Assembly: GCA_002505455.1 (NCBI GenBank)
Contig: DAVB01000051.1
Span: forward strand, 1,496 to 34,162
Source: Euryarchaeota archaeon UBA52
Lineage (GTDB): Archaea > Thermoplasmatota > Poseidoniia > Poseidoniales > Thalassarchaeaceae
Length of the DNA stretch: 32,667 nucleotides
Reading direction: 5' to 3'
Shown: piece by piece, positions 15,517-23,798 of the stretch
Layout of the letters: every line of letters begins with the position of its first letter
How positions within the stretch are numbered: the stretch's first letter is position 1
Position numbers and translations under genes: made by a program
Notes under the pieces: model-generated
The model's input: only the letters and a program-made list of their open reading frames with translations
Database searches by the model: none
What the model was told of the DNA's origin: nothing

Positions 15517-16890
15517 TCATTCGGGAAATTCAAGAGTGTAAATTAGTGAGCCATCTGAATCTTTATCTCTTTGTACCATTACGCCATTTGTATCCTGATA
15601 CCTTGCTCTCAATGCTCCTTCAATTATGCCTCCATCCAAGGCATGAAGCGGCAGCGAACCGGGAGTTTCTGACTCGTCTACGAACACGGCTTTTATGTGG
15701 AATTCTGGATCTATGCCATAAGACAATTCGCCTAGGCCAGCGTGCTCCCACCAGTCCATCATCTCATTCAGGAATTCGATGTCTCCTTCGATTTTTCTCA
15801 AGGAAAAGGCCAGTTCTTCTCCGACTCTTGTACCGACTTGTCTCAATATATCGGACAGGTCAATTCCGAATGAAGACATTTCTTGAATTCCACCTGCTGA
15901 AAGCTTCTTTCTGGCTTTATTTATCTCTCCACTTGATGCCAAAAAGGCATCAGGATTGAAGGGTGTGTCCTCTTCTGGCAAGTCTTCTTCTATCTCTAGA
16001 ACCTCTCTAAAGCGATCAAGGAAAGAACCCCCTTCCAGAGTCACGCGAAGAGGATCTACAATACGATCTTCGGTGAATCTCTTTGAAGCTGCATCGAATG
16101 GTATCGCATCATCCCAAATTGAATCTACAAGATTTCTTTGAGAGACGCCAAATGGTTCTGACTCGACTATCAAAGCAGCATCATTTTTACCTCTGCCAAC
16201 AGGGTTCTCTTCCATATTCAGATATTGAATGGTTTCACTAGAGTCCATTATCGCCCCTTGTGCCTCTAGATCCTTGGTGTGTCTAATCTTCACAGAATCG
16301 TGCAACTGTGAGAAGAATCGTATGGTTCTCCTGTCTAGTTGTGCGAGTACTCTAACCTCTATACCTCTCTCTGCTGCATCATTTACACTGCCAAGGGCCG
16401 TCCCTCTGCACAGATGGAGTATTCCGAATTTTCCGAGGACTAATGTAAGTGCCTCGCTTGCCTCAGAGGCCATTTTATCTATTCTATTCATAATGTGGGT
16501 TCTTTCTTTGAGAACTGCAAATTTTGGGTTCGAGGAGTCTGCTTTGTCTTCGTTGGGTTGCTGATCTTGTAATGGTGTCGAGTTCTTGAGTGCCTCGAAA
16601 CCTGACGATATCTTCTGAAGTTGCTCACTTCGTATATTGATTAGGTGAGAAACTGCGTCATGTATCGGCGGACAAGAAAATCGCATGGGTCTGTCTGCAA
16701 TTGTTTTGACTAATCCGATAGACTGAAGCCGTTCTAGTGAGTTGTAGGCATCAAGGCGTGTTGTTCCAAGTTCTTTTGCAAGTTCACTGGCCTTCAAACT
16801 CGACTTGGATGATAGAACCATGACGGCATTTACCTCCCTGTCAGAGAGTCCTGCATCCGACAAAACCTGATTCCATTGCATATCATTCAC
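15517..16890 (-). CDS. TrmB-family transcriptional regulator
   Basis: A 457-aa protein with an N-terminal winged HTH (about 13-72: GLSDREVNAVMVL, ASELAKELGTTRLDAYNSLERLQSIGLV), typical of TrmB. A coiled helix about 85-130 probably mediates dimerisation. A phospholipase-D-like regulatory domain follows (about 135-265: ALTLVLGKFGILHL, RGIEVRVLAQLD, AALIVESEPFGV). The remaining about 190 residues are an additional C-terminal region I do not recognise. Sugar-type ligands are known for some TrmB proteins; none can be assigned. GTG 16890 overlaps the prxQ stop as GTGA; an ATG three codons on is an alternative. Co-transcription with ribA-prxQ makes those genes, or the divergent photolyase, candidate targets. 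Confidence 0.87.
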   Translation of the reverse strand: MNDMQWNQVLSDAGLSDREVNAVMVLSSKSSLKASELAKELGTTRLDAYNSLERLQSIGLVKTIADRPMRFSCPPIHDAVSHLINIRSEQLQKISSGFEALKNSTPLQDQQPNEDKADSSNPKFAVLKERTHIMNRIDKMASEASEALTLVLGKFGILHLCRGTALGSVNDAAERGIEVRVLAQLDRRTIRFFSQLHDSVKIRHTKDLEAQGAIMDSSETIQYLNMEENPVGRGKNDAALIVESEPFGVSQRNLVDSIWDDAIPFDAASKRFTEDRIVDPLRVTLEGGSFLDRFREVLEIEEDLPEEDTPFNPDAFLASSGEINKARKKLSAGGIQEMSSFGIDLSDILRQVGTRVGEELAFSLRKIEGDIEFLNEMMDWWEHAGLGELSYGIDPEFHIKAVFVDESETPGSLPLHALDGGIIEGALRARYQDTNGVMVQRDKDSDGSLIYTLEFPE

Positions 16891-17348
16891 TCCGTGATTG
16901 TGGAAAGTGCGTCTAAAATCTTAGCAACATGATGACGAGGTCTGAACTGCCAATCGTAAACATGCCTAATCATTCCCTCAGGATCGATAACAAAAGACGA
17001 CTTTGCGGGGAATCTTCCAAGGTGGACTGGTACGCCGAATGCATCGGCTACTTCTCTGTCTTCGTCGGATAGAAGCGTGAATGGTAGTTCAAGTTCTTCT
17101 TTGAACTGCTTGTGGTCCTCTGCTGTGTCCTGGCTTACCCCTACAATTTCAACAGGGGGTTCTAATGAGCGGAACAGATGGTACTGTTCCTTGAAGCTCA
17201 GACAGCCTCTTTTGCAAGTTGGGCTGCCGTCTTTTGCATAGAAGAATAAAACATACCAATGTCCTTCCATTTTCGATGAATCGAATTTCTCCCCTTCGCT
17301 GGAGTCTAGAGAAAAGGTAGGAGCTTTTGTACCTATCAAGGCCGACAT
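16887..17348 (-). CDS. Peroxiredoxin, PrxQ/Bcp type
   Basis: Thiol peroxidase of the AhpC/TSA PrxQ branch (153 aa from ATG 17348). The active-site block reads FFYAKDGSPTCKRGC, giving a peroxidatic C45, with Pro and Thr before it, and a second C49. In typical PrxQ the resolving Cys is five residues after the peroxidatic one (C-x4-C); here the spacing is C-x3-C. Other family blocks are present: GTKAPTFSL, VEIVGVSQD, LPFTLLSDEDREVADAFGV and SSFVIDPEGMIRHVY. The frame extends to TTG 17366 but the ATG gives the usual N-terminus. The gap from ribA is 30 nt and the stop overlaps the trmB start. Likely removes hydrogen or lipid peroxides in the cytoplasm. Confidence 0.9.
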   Translation of the reverse strand: MSALIGTKAPTFSLDSSEGEKFDSSKMEGHWYVLFFYAKDGSPTCKRGCLSFKEQYHLFRSLEPPVEIVGVSQDTAEDHKQFKEELELPFTLLSDEDREVADAFGVPVHLGRFPAKSSFVIDPEGMIRHVYDWQFRPRHHVAKILDALSTITE

Positions 17349-17378
17349 GAATCCACGACCCTGCAAGCAGCATATTGT

Positions 17379-17993
17379 TCATTCGACGTTCAGTAGATGA
17401 CCCATTCGCTGTTTTTTGGTTTGGAGATATTGTGAGTTTTCAGGACCGATACCGCTCTGATGCTGCAGTCTTTCTTGAACTTGGATACCTTGTTCTTCAA
17501 GGCCTTTTATCTTGAGTGGGTTGTTGGTCATTAACCTCACTTTTTCCAGCCCTATGTCTTTGAGCATTTCCGCAGCCACATCATAGGTCCTGCCATCGGC
17601 AGGAAGTCCGAGCATGAGGTTGGCATCCAAGGTGTCATGTCCTTGATCTTGTAGTGCGTACGCTTGGATTTTGGAGTAGAGTCCTATCCCTCGACCTTCT
17701 TGACGAAGATACACAATAGCACCCTTGCCCTCCTCCTGTATCCGCTTCATTGAGGCTTCAAGTTGTGGGCCGCAATCGCACTTCAGCGATCCGAATGCGT
17801 CGCCGGTCAAACACTCAGAGTGAATCCTAACTAGTGGCGGTTTGCTGTCATCTGAAAAATCGCCAGTGTAAAGCGTAGCATGTTCTTTTCCATCGGGGCC
17901 TACAAACGCCCTTATTCTGAAATTTCCATGTTCAGTTGGGAGGTTCGCGTCTGACGCTGTTATATCTTTGCAAGAATCATAATTGGTCATCAT
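17379..17993 (-). CDS. ribA: GTP cyclohydrolase II (RibA)
   Basis: First step of riboflavin synthesis by the bacterial/plant route, converting GTP to the diaminopyrimidine phosphate, formate and pyrophosphate. The zinc site is in RIHSECLTGDAFGSLKCDCG (three Cys, C-x10-C-x-C), followed by the catalytic region YLRQEGRGIGL and NPLKIKGL. A single-domain RibA of 204 aa with no DHBP synthase fusion. Many archaea use an unrelated GTP cyclohydrolase III (ArfA), so this points to a bacterial origin (inference). The frame extends to TTG 18026, but ATG 17993 (or 17990) is better: a TATA-like element ends 27 nt upstream. First gene of ribA-prxQ-trmB, divergent from photolyase. Confidence 0.93.
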   Translation of the reverse strand: MMTNYDSCKDITASDANLPTEHGNFRIRAFVGPDGKEHATLYTGDFSDDSKPPLVRIHSECLTGDAFGSLKCDCGPQLEASMKRIQEEGKGAIVYLRQEGRGIGLYSKIQAYALQDQGHDTLDANLMLGLPADGRTYDVAAEMLKDIGLEKVRLMTNNPLKIKGLEEQGIQVQERLQHQSGIGPENSQYLQTKKQRMGHLLNVE

Positions 17994-18020
17994 TTCAATT
18001 GCTGAGACTAGCGATCTTCT

Positions 18021-18034
18021 TATCAAAAGGTGTT
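18021..18034 (-). promoter_or_regulatory. Promoter element of ribA operon
   Basis: AACACCTTTTGATA on the minus strand ends 27 nt before ATG 17993. It shares AACA-N4-TT(C/G)ATA with the crtB and phr elements. Confidence 0.42.
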
Positions 18035-18075
18035 TAGGATTTTCATTTTTTCAGAACAGTCGTTCATATCCTAAA
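18033..18075. repeat. Inverted repeat in ribA-phr divergent promoter, candidate operator
   Basis: TTTAGGAT (18033-18040) and ATCCTAAA (18068-18075) are perfect inverted arms, 27 nt apart, lying between and touching both predicted promoter elements. The position would let one dimeric regulator control both directions. Eight-base arms can arise by chance, so this is tentative. Confidence 0.35.
18055..18068 (+). promoter_or_regulatory. Promoter element of photolyase operon
   Basis: AACAGTCGTTCATA ends 24 nt before GTG 18093. It matches the crtB element at 12 of 14 positions and supports a leaderless GTG start. Confidence 0.5.
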
Positions 18076-18092
18076 ACCGTTACAAACCACTT

Positions 18093-19646
18093 GTGTCAGC
18101 ATTGCTGAAATCAGAGAATTCAAGGTTGGAACCTAGGATTAGGGTCCTAAAGAATCTTCCAATTGACATGTCTGGTGACTTCGTGGTTTACTGGATGACT
18201 GCTACCAGGAGGTACAGATACAACGCGGCATTGGAGCGTGCGGTGGAAATTTCGCTCAGCATAAACAAGCCTCTCCTTGTCGTAGAAGGGGTCTCCGTAA
18301 GGCATAGATGGACTTCTGAGAGAGTTGTGACTTTTATGGTTCAGGGGCTAGTAGAGAACATATCTGTCTTTAGAGACCTGCCTGTGAGTTACATGCCTTG
18401 GGTAGAAAATCACAAGGACACAGGGGACGGATTATTGCGTAGAATTTCAAAACGCTCTGCAGCCATGGTGATCGATGATTATCCTACATATCTGCCTCTG
18501 TGGGTGATGAATAGGGCCGCAGAGACAACCTCTGTGAGATTGGAAGCGGTAGATTCAACTGGAATCCTACCAATGCAGATGTCAGAGAAGGAATTTGCAA
18601 CAGCGCATTCATTCCGCAGATACATGCAGAAGAATCTTCTCAGGGCTTTTGAATCGTCTCCAAAAGCCATGCCACTTGAAGGCGTAGAGACAGACTTGAC
18701 TGTGGATTCAGCCAAATTATCAGAGATTTTGGAAGAAGTCAATTTCGAACACACGCCTCTAGAATGGATGTGGCGGGTAGCTCAGGGAAAGTCTATCGGA
18801 AGGAAGGCTCTTGCTCCACTCAACATAGATCATGAAGTTCGAGCAGTCCCCACTAAGATAGGTGGGTCTTCGGAGGCTCGAAGAAGACTTGACTCGTTCC
18901 TGATAAACAAACTAGACAGGTATGATGTCGGTCGAAATGACACTGATGACGGGGCAGCGAGCGGTCTTTCACCATGGATTCACTTCGGCCACATATCTCC
19001 CTACGAGATACTTCATGCGATTCTCGAACGGGAAGGCTGGACTCCAGCTGATTTGGATGAGGACTCCACAGGAAGAGGTTCTAGAGCAGGTTGGTGGGGC
19101 CTATCCGCCGGTTCAGAGGCATTCGTAGATCAGCTAATCACCTGGAGAGAGCTCGGCTACAATTTCGCATTCCACAGAGATGATCATCACTCGATTAAAT
19201 CGATTCCTGATTGGGCCAAGAGCACGCTGTATGACCACGCAGAAGACAGATCAGAATCGTATACATTCGAACAGATTGAGGCCGCTGAGACAGATGATGA
19301 GGTGTGGAACGCTGCTCAGAGGCAACTCAAGGAAGAGGGCCTGATACACAACTATCTTCGAATGCTATGGGGGAAGAGGATTCTCGAATGGGCGCCTTCG
19401 CCCGTAGAAGCCGCTGAATGGATGATTAAACTGAATGATAGGTGGGCACTCGATGGAAGGGATCCCAATAGTTACACTGGAATCTTCTGGGTCATGGGCA
19501 GACACGACAGGCCATGGGGTCCCAAGAGACCGGTATTTGGCAGTGTTAGATATATGTCTTCATCGAATACGAAAAGGAAACTGAAGCTTGACGGGTATTT
19601 GGAACAATGGTCTGTTGGTACGACTTTTGGGAGTAGTAAACTATGA
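18093..19646 (+). CDS. phr: Deoxyribodipyrimidine photolyase, class II
   Basis: Light-driven repair of cyclobutane pyrimidine dimers, FAD-dependent. A 517-aa protein with class II features: VVYWMTATRRYRYNAALERA near 31-50 (antenna domain start), SGLSPWIHFGHISPYEI, LITWRELGYNFAFH, WNAAQRQLKEEGLIHNYLRM, WGKRILEW, and the flavin-binding LNDRWALDGRDPNSYTGIFW. The GTG start is supported by the promoter element 24 nt upstream and keeps the family's N-terminal RVLKNLP segment; the first ATG (residue 26) would delete part of it. The stop overlaps the next start as ATGA. A light-repair enzyme alongside carotenoid genes indicates a sunlit habitat. Confidence 0.94.
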   Translation: MSALLKSENSRLEPRIRVLKNLPIDMSGDFVVYWMTATRRYRYNAALERAVEISLSINKPLLVVEGVSVRHRWTSERVVTFMVQGLVENISVFRDLPVSYMPWVENHKDTGDGLLRRISKRSAAMVIDDYPTYLPLWVMNRAAETTSVRLEAVDSTGILPMQMSEKEFATAHSFRRYMQKNLLRAFESSPKAMPLEGVETDLTVDSAKLSEILEEVNFEHTPLEWMWRVAQGKSIGRKALAPLNIDHEVRAVPTKIGGSSEARRRLDSFLINKLDRYDVGRNDTDDGAASGLSPWIHFGHISPYEILHAILEREGWTPADLDEDSTGRGSRAGWWGLSAGSEAFVDQLITWRELGYNFAFHRDDHHSIKSIPDWAKSTLYDHAEDRSESYTFEQIEAAETDDEVWNAAQRQLKEEGLIHNYLRMLWGKRILEWAPSPVEAAEWMIKLNDRWALDGRDPNSYTGIFWVMGRHDRPWGPKRPVFGSVRYMSSSNTKRKLKLDGYLEQWSVGTTFGSSKL

Positions 19647-21031
19647 CAACTTATACTCACGAGACGATAACTGAAGCCCCCATAGAAACAGTATTCGAGT
19701 GGCATGAAAGACGTGGAGCATTCCACCGACTGACGCCTCCTTGGGAGCTGGTCTTGGAAAAAAGGGCAGATCCGGAAATACCTGCAGTCGGATCCGAGCG
19801 TATCATGAAGTTCGTAATGGGTCCGGCGAAAATGACTTGGCACGCCAAGCACACAATTTACGACCCACCCCATGCATTTGGAGAAACCATGCTCAAGGGC
19901 CCATTCTGGAAGTGGGATCATGAGCATCTGTTTGAAGAAAAAGATGGGGTTACAACAGTGACTGATCGAGTCGACTACAAGGTCCCTTTCGGGTTCCTTG
20001 GGGAAATCGTTGATCGTGTTCTAGGTGGTCGTCTGGTTACTCAGAGAATTGATAGAATGTTCAAAGCCAGAGAGATAAGACTTCAGAGGGACATGGAGAG
20101 ACATCAGAAATTTAGATCTCTGGACAGGAAGAAAATCCTTGTCGCGGGCTCCAGCGGGCTAATTGGCACTCAACTAGTCGCTTTTCTCGATACTGGCGGT
20201 CATGACGTATATCGCCTTGTTAGGAGAAAGGTGAAGGACGATCAAGAGATAGAATGGGATCCTGAAAAGGGAATTATTGACAGCAGCAAAATCGAGGGTT
20301 TCGATGCCGTCATCCATCTTGGCGGCGAAGGGATTGGTGATCGCAGGTGGTCAGCAAAAAGAAAGAGGAAGATCATGACATCGAGAACTGAAAGTACCTC
20401 ACTTCTTGCAGAAACCCTAGCAAATCTCAATCAGCCCCCTGAAGTTTTCATGGTTGCCAGCGCCGTTGGATTCTATGGGCACTCTGACAAGCGAGGGTTA
20501 ACTGAAGAGTCGGGGAGCGGTACGGGCTATCTTGCAGAAGTTTGCACGGCCTGGGAAGAGTCTGCACGGCCAGCAGCAGATTCTGGGATACGTACCATCT
20601 GGCTACGAACCGGCATTGTGCTCTCGGGAATCGGGGGGGCGCTTGGGAAAATGCTCCTGCCATTCAAAATGAATGCTGGAGGGCCAATTGCATCTGGAAA
20701 ACAGTGGATGCCTTGGATATCAATGGATGACCAGATATACTCCATGCATGAGCTCTTGATGGATTCTTCAGCGTCCGGGGCCTACAATCTAACAGCGCCT
20801 AATCCCGCGAGTCAGAGGGAGTTCGCAAAGACGCTTGGCAGAGTGCTCAACAGACTTGCAATCGCTCCACTTCCTTCTTTCGTGGTGAGGATTCTTTTTG
20901 GTGAAATGGGAAAGACGCTCCTCACTGAAGGGCAACATGTTATTCCTTCGAGGCTCGAGGAGCAAGGGTATGAGTTCACTCACAGTGATCTCGAAAGTGC
21001 ATTGCGCGATACCCTAGGGATGTGGACATGA
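19643..21031 (+). CDS. SRPBCC domain fused to TIGR01777 NAD-dependent epimerase
   Basis: A two-domain protein of 462 aa. Residues about 1-150 are an SRPBCC/polyketide cyclase-like lipid-binding fold (APIETVFEWHERRGAFHRLTPPW, PFWKWDHEHLFEE, DRVDYKVPFG). Residues about 163-460 are an extended SDR of the TIGR01777 / YfcH type: VAGSSGLIGTQLV (Rossmann), VIHLGGEGIGDRRWSAKRK, the SRTEST segment, ASAVGFYG, GYLAEVCTAWE, PWISMDD, and a DUF1731-like end (EQGYEFTHSDLESAL). The same fusion occurs in bacteria, often beside photolyase genes; its reaction is unknown. Coupled to photolyase by an ATGA overlap and followed by the RND gene after one base, so these three genes form one operon. Confidence 0.9.
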   Translation: MTTYTHETITEAPIETVFEWHERRGAFHRLTPPWELVLEKRADPEIPAVGSERIMKFVMGPAKMTWHAKHTIYDPPHAFGETMLKGPFWKWDHEHLFEEKDGVTTVTDRVDYKVPFGFLGEIVDRVLGGRLVTQRIDRMFKAREIRLQRDMERHQKFRSLDRKKILVAGSSGLIGTQLVAFLDTGGHDVYRLVRRKVKDDQEIEWDPEKGIIDSSKIEGFDAVIHLGGEGIGDRRWSAKRKRKIMTSRTESTSLLAETLANLNQPPEVFMVASAVGFYGHSDKRGLTEESGSGTGYLAEVCTAWEESARPAADSGIRTIWLRTGIVLSGIGGALGKMLLPFKMNAGGPIASGKQWMPWISMDDQIYSMHELLMDSSASGAYNLTAPNPASQREFAKTLGRVLNRLAIAPLPSFVVRILFGEMGKTLLTEGQHVIPSRLEEQGYEFTHSDLESALRDTLGMWT

Positions 21032-21032
21032 A

Positions 21033-23798
21033 ATGGAAAATCCATTCGACAGAATGACCTCAATCTGCATCGATAGGCCTCGTACAATACTGGCAATCGG
21101 CATGGTGTGTACACTCGCTCTAAGCTCAATGGCCATGTTTCTTGAGTTTGACAACACTGAAGATGCCTTTTTCCCAGACAATGATACTGTGAGGCTGCTC
21201 GATGAAGTCGAAGGAGAGTATCAAGCAAGTTTGGACTTCGTAAGAGTAATTGCTAGGCTAGATGAAGGGGGCCTCTCGAAAGCTGAAAATTGGGCTCATC
21301 TAGCGGAAATGGAAGCGATTCTTCTTGAGGATCCAAATCTCTCAGAATACGAATACCCCTTATTCGGTTCTAGAGCAAACAACGGCCCTGCGAGTGTTGC
21401 AATAAGTTGGGAGTTCTACAGCGATCCGATCACGGCGCAAGTTTGGTCTGAACCAATCGGAGAGGCTCTCAACGGTCTTGAGACGGCGAGCGACGAAGAG
21501 GAGTATGAGGCCGCTCTAGATAATCTTGAGATTGCGATGTTATCAGTTCCATATCCGGCTGAGATCAATTCCTCTACTCTTAGATCATGGGTTCCATCGA
21601 ATCCGGATCTTTGGGTGGATCGTCTTGTCAGTGGAGAGAATATATCCGAATTAATTGATACATTTTCCCAGTCCATAGGCTCGATTCAATCGGATGACGA
21701 GTCATTCAAGATTTCCAGGGATGTGGCTCTTGTTAAACTGGGAATCCTGTCTGGGATGCAGCGTGTAGACTACAGCGACGCTCTCAAAGGTACTGTCCCG
21801 GCTGCGGATCAAGAGGATTTGATTGAAACAACTGGACCGGTACTCATCAGCTTCGTGATATCGACGGAGTCAGAGAGGCATGGTGGAGCGCCACTGGGGG
21901 ATGTGCAGAAAGATGTGGATAATTGGGCTGGAATCCTTCAATTGAAGATACGGGAGACAGGGGATAGCGCATCTACAGTGTCTTCTTTCTCCCAACTTTT
22001 GCTGGGGCAAAATGAAAACCTAGGTAAAGAGCTGGGGATTCTGAATTCGGCCTCGCTGCTAATTCTTGGAACGATTCTTTGGTTCTCTTTCAGAAGTAAG
22101 CGGGATACGGGGTATGTGCTAGGCCTCACTGTATTCGGAATTGGAGCAACCTACGGCACAGCGGGGATTCTGACAGTGATGGGGGTGTCGATGACATTCA
22201 ACGGTGCGATGAACTCGATACCGGTCTTGCTCCTGGCTATAGGGGTGGATTATGGCCTTCATGTAGTCAAGAGGATAAGGGAAGAATATCGCTTGGCATC
22301 TAAATCTGAAGAGGGTTCCTCATCTGTGAAGGGGCTTCAGAAAGATCTTCGAAAGGCTGCTGTACTTCGCGGTACTAAGTACACCTCAATTGCACTCCTG
22401 ATAGCAATTTTTACTGATATGGTAGGGTTTCTCTCATTCCGTCTCTCAAGTCAGTCGTTTCTGGTTGTTTTTGGTACTGTGATTGCGATAGGTCTGTTTT
22501 ACATCTACTTGTTTAGTGTGACTGCATTACCCGCATTGATATCATTAATTCCTCCAAAGGACCTTCCAATAGAGCGGACAGTCAAGATAGACGAAAATCG
22601 AATCACTCGGTGGATAGGGGATTTGTCGAAGAAGCCTGCTACAGTAGTAGTGGTCGCTGTTCTACTATCGATGCCGGCATTGTATGGCGTGCAACAACTG
22701 GAAGTTGGTTTCGATACAAGAGACAACTTCGACGATTCGGTTCCCGTTGTTGCGGATTTCCTACTGATTTCGGAGGTATTCCAAAGTAGCCCCACTCCAT
22801 TGTATGTTGTATTAGATGGAGATGTAATAAGCGAGCAAGGACGAATTATGGTTGAATCTGCAATTCGAATATTGCAGGAAGACGATAGCGTCACGCAAGT
22901 GACGACGGATCTTTGGTCCACTCTAGAATCTGGGAGATACTCGGATTCCACACTTGACTTGTACATGACTGGTATCGAATCAGGGTCAGATGGCTCATGG
23001 GAGGATCTTGAATATTGGTTGCTTCAAACTGATGAAGGACGTAAATTGAGTGCAGGGGTTCTGTCAAGCTCTGGGGATCAGACTGTAATATCCTTCCAGG
23101 CATCAACCTTGGACTGGTCGGCAACTTCAGAATTCGAATCTCGACTGTCATCGTCATTGTCAAGTGAAGTGGAAGATACTGACTTCACTTTGAGGGTGAG
23201 CGGCAGATCGCTTATCTTGGCACAGATTACTTCTGATGTGGCTGATGCTGCGACTCTTTCAACGACGATTGTAGCTATGGTCATCCTAATCATGCTATTG
23301 ACGATTCAAACTGGGAGGACCGGCAGCGCACTGAAGGGTGTGAAGAGGGGTTTTGTCACCTGGCTGCCTTTGATGGCCGTGGTCACGTGGGTTTTCGGGA
23401 TAATGGGGTTCACGGGTTTCCAGTTAAATTCACAGACGGTAACCATTGGCGCGCTCACGCTTGGACTGGGGGTGGACTATGCCATCCACATTGCTACTCG
23501 TCTTGAAGAGGAGGCGTTGTATGATCCCTCAGCGGGACCAGCAGTCTGGACCTCGCGGTCAGTTGCAACGACGGGTCGTGCGATGTGTGCTGCAGCCTTG
23601 ACAACGGCAGGAGGATTTTCAGTGTTGAATTTGTCTTCATTGGTTCCGCTTCAACTCTTCGGACAGGCATTTGTCGTTGCGATTACGCTTGCTCTAATGT
23701 CAAGCCTTCTTCTCTTGCCCCCACTATACGCTAGGCTTCTCGAGTCTGAAATTAGACATGGCCAGCAGGCTCTTCCATCATCAAAAACGGCTGCATAA
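21033..23798 (+). CDS. RND/MMPL family transporter (first of a convergent pair)
   Basis: A 921-aa membrane protein with RND architecture: one N-terminal helix (about 18-36), a large extracytoplasmic domain (to about 330), a block of helices with a sterol-sensing-like fold (about 335-510), then a repeat of this plan (helix at about 540-555, second loop, helices 745-905). The paired motifs LAIGVDYGLHVVKRIREE and LGLGVDYAIHIATRLEEE put an Asp in the fourth helix of each half, the proton relay position of archaeal and HAE3-type RND proteins. Substrates of this class are usually lipids or other hydrophobics, here unknown. Translated right after the epimerase gene. The last 47 bp overlap the convergent RND gene. 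Confidence 0.9.
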   Translation: MENPFDRMTSICIDRPRTILAIGMVCTLALSSMAMFLEFDNTEDAFFPDNDTVRLLDEVEGEYQASLDFVRVIARLDEGGLSKAENWAHLAEMEAILLEDPNLSEYEYPLFGSRANNGPASVAISWEFYSDPITAQVWSEPIGEALNGLETASDEEEYEAALDNLEIAMLSVPYPAEINSSTLRSWVPSNPDLWVDRLVSGENISELIDTFSQSIGSIQSDDESFKISRDVALVKLGILSGMQRVDYSDALKGTVPAADQEDLIETTGPVLISFVISTESERHGGAPLGDVQKDVDNWAGILQLKIRETGDSASTVSSFSQLLLGQNENLGKELGILNSASLLILGTILWFSFRSKRDTGYVLGLTVFGIGATYGTAGILTVMGVSMTFNGAMNSIPVLLLAIGVDYGLHVVKRIREEYRLASKSEEGSSSVKGLQKDLRKAAVLRGTKYTSIALLIAIFTDMVGFLSFRLSSQSFLVVFGTVIAIGLFYIYLFSVTALPALISLIPPKDLPIERTVKIDENRITRWIGDLSKKPATVVVVAVLLSMPALYGVQQLEVGFDTRDNFDDSVPVVADFLLISEVFQSSPTPLYVVLDGDVISEQGRIMVESAIRILQEDDSVTQVTTDLWSTLESGRYSDSTLDLYMTGIESGSDGSWEDLEYWLLQTDEGRKLSAGVLSSSGDQTVISFQASTLDWSATSEFESRLSSSLSSEVEDTDFTLRVSGRSLILAQITSDVADAATLSTTIVAMVILIMLLTIQTGRTGSALKGVKRGFVTWLPLMAVVTWVFGIMGFTGFQLNSQTVTIGALTLGLGVDYAIHIATRLEEEALYDPSAGPAVWTSRSVATTGRAMCAAALTTAGGFSVLNLSSLVPLQLFGQAFVVAITLALMSSLLLLPPLYARLLESEIRHGQQALPSSKTAA

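Noticed and set aside
15486..15959. Plus-strand 157-codon frame
   Set aside because: Antisense to the C-terminal part of the TrmB regulator; its Leu/Arg-rich composition is typical of a shadow frame.
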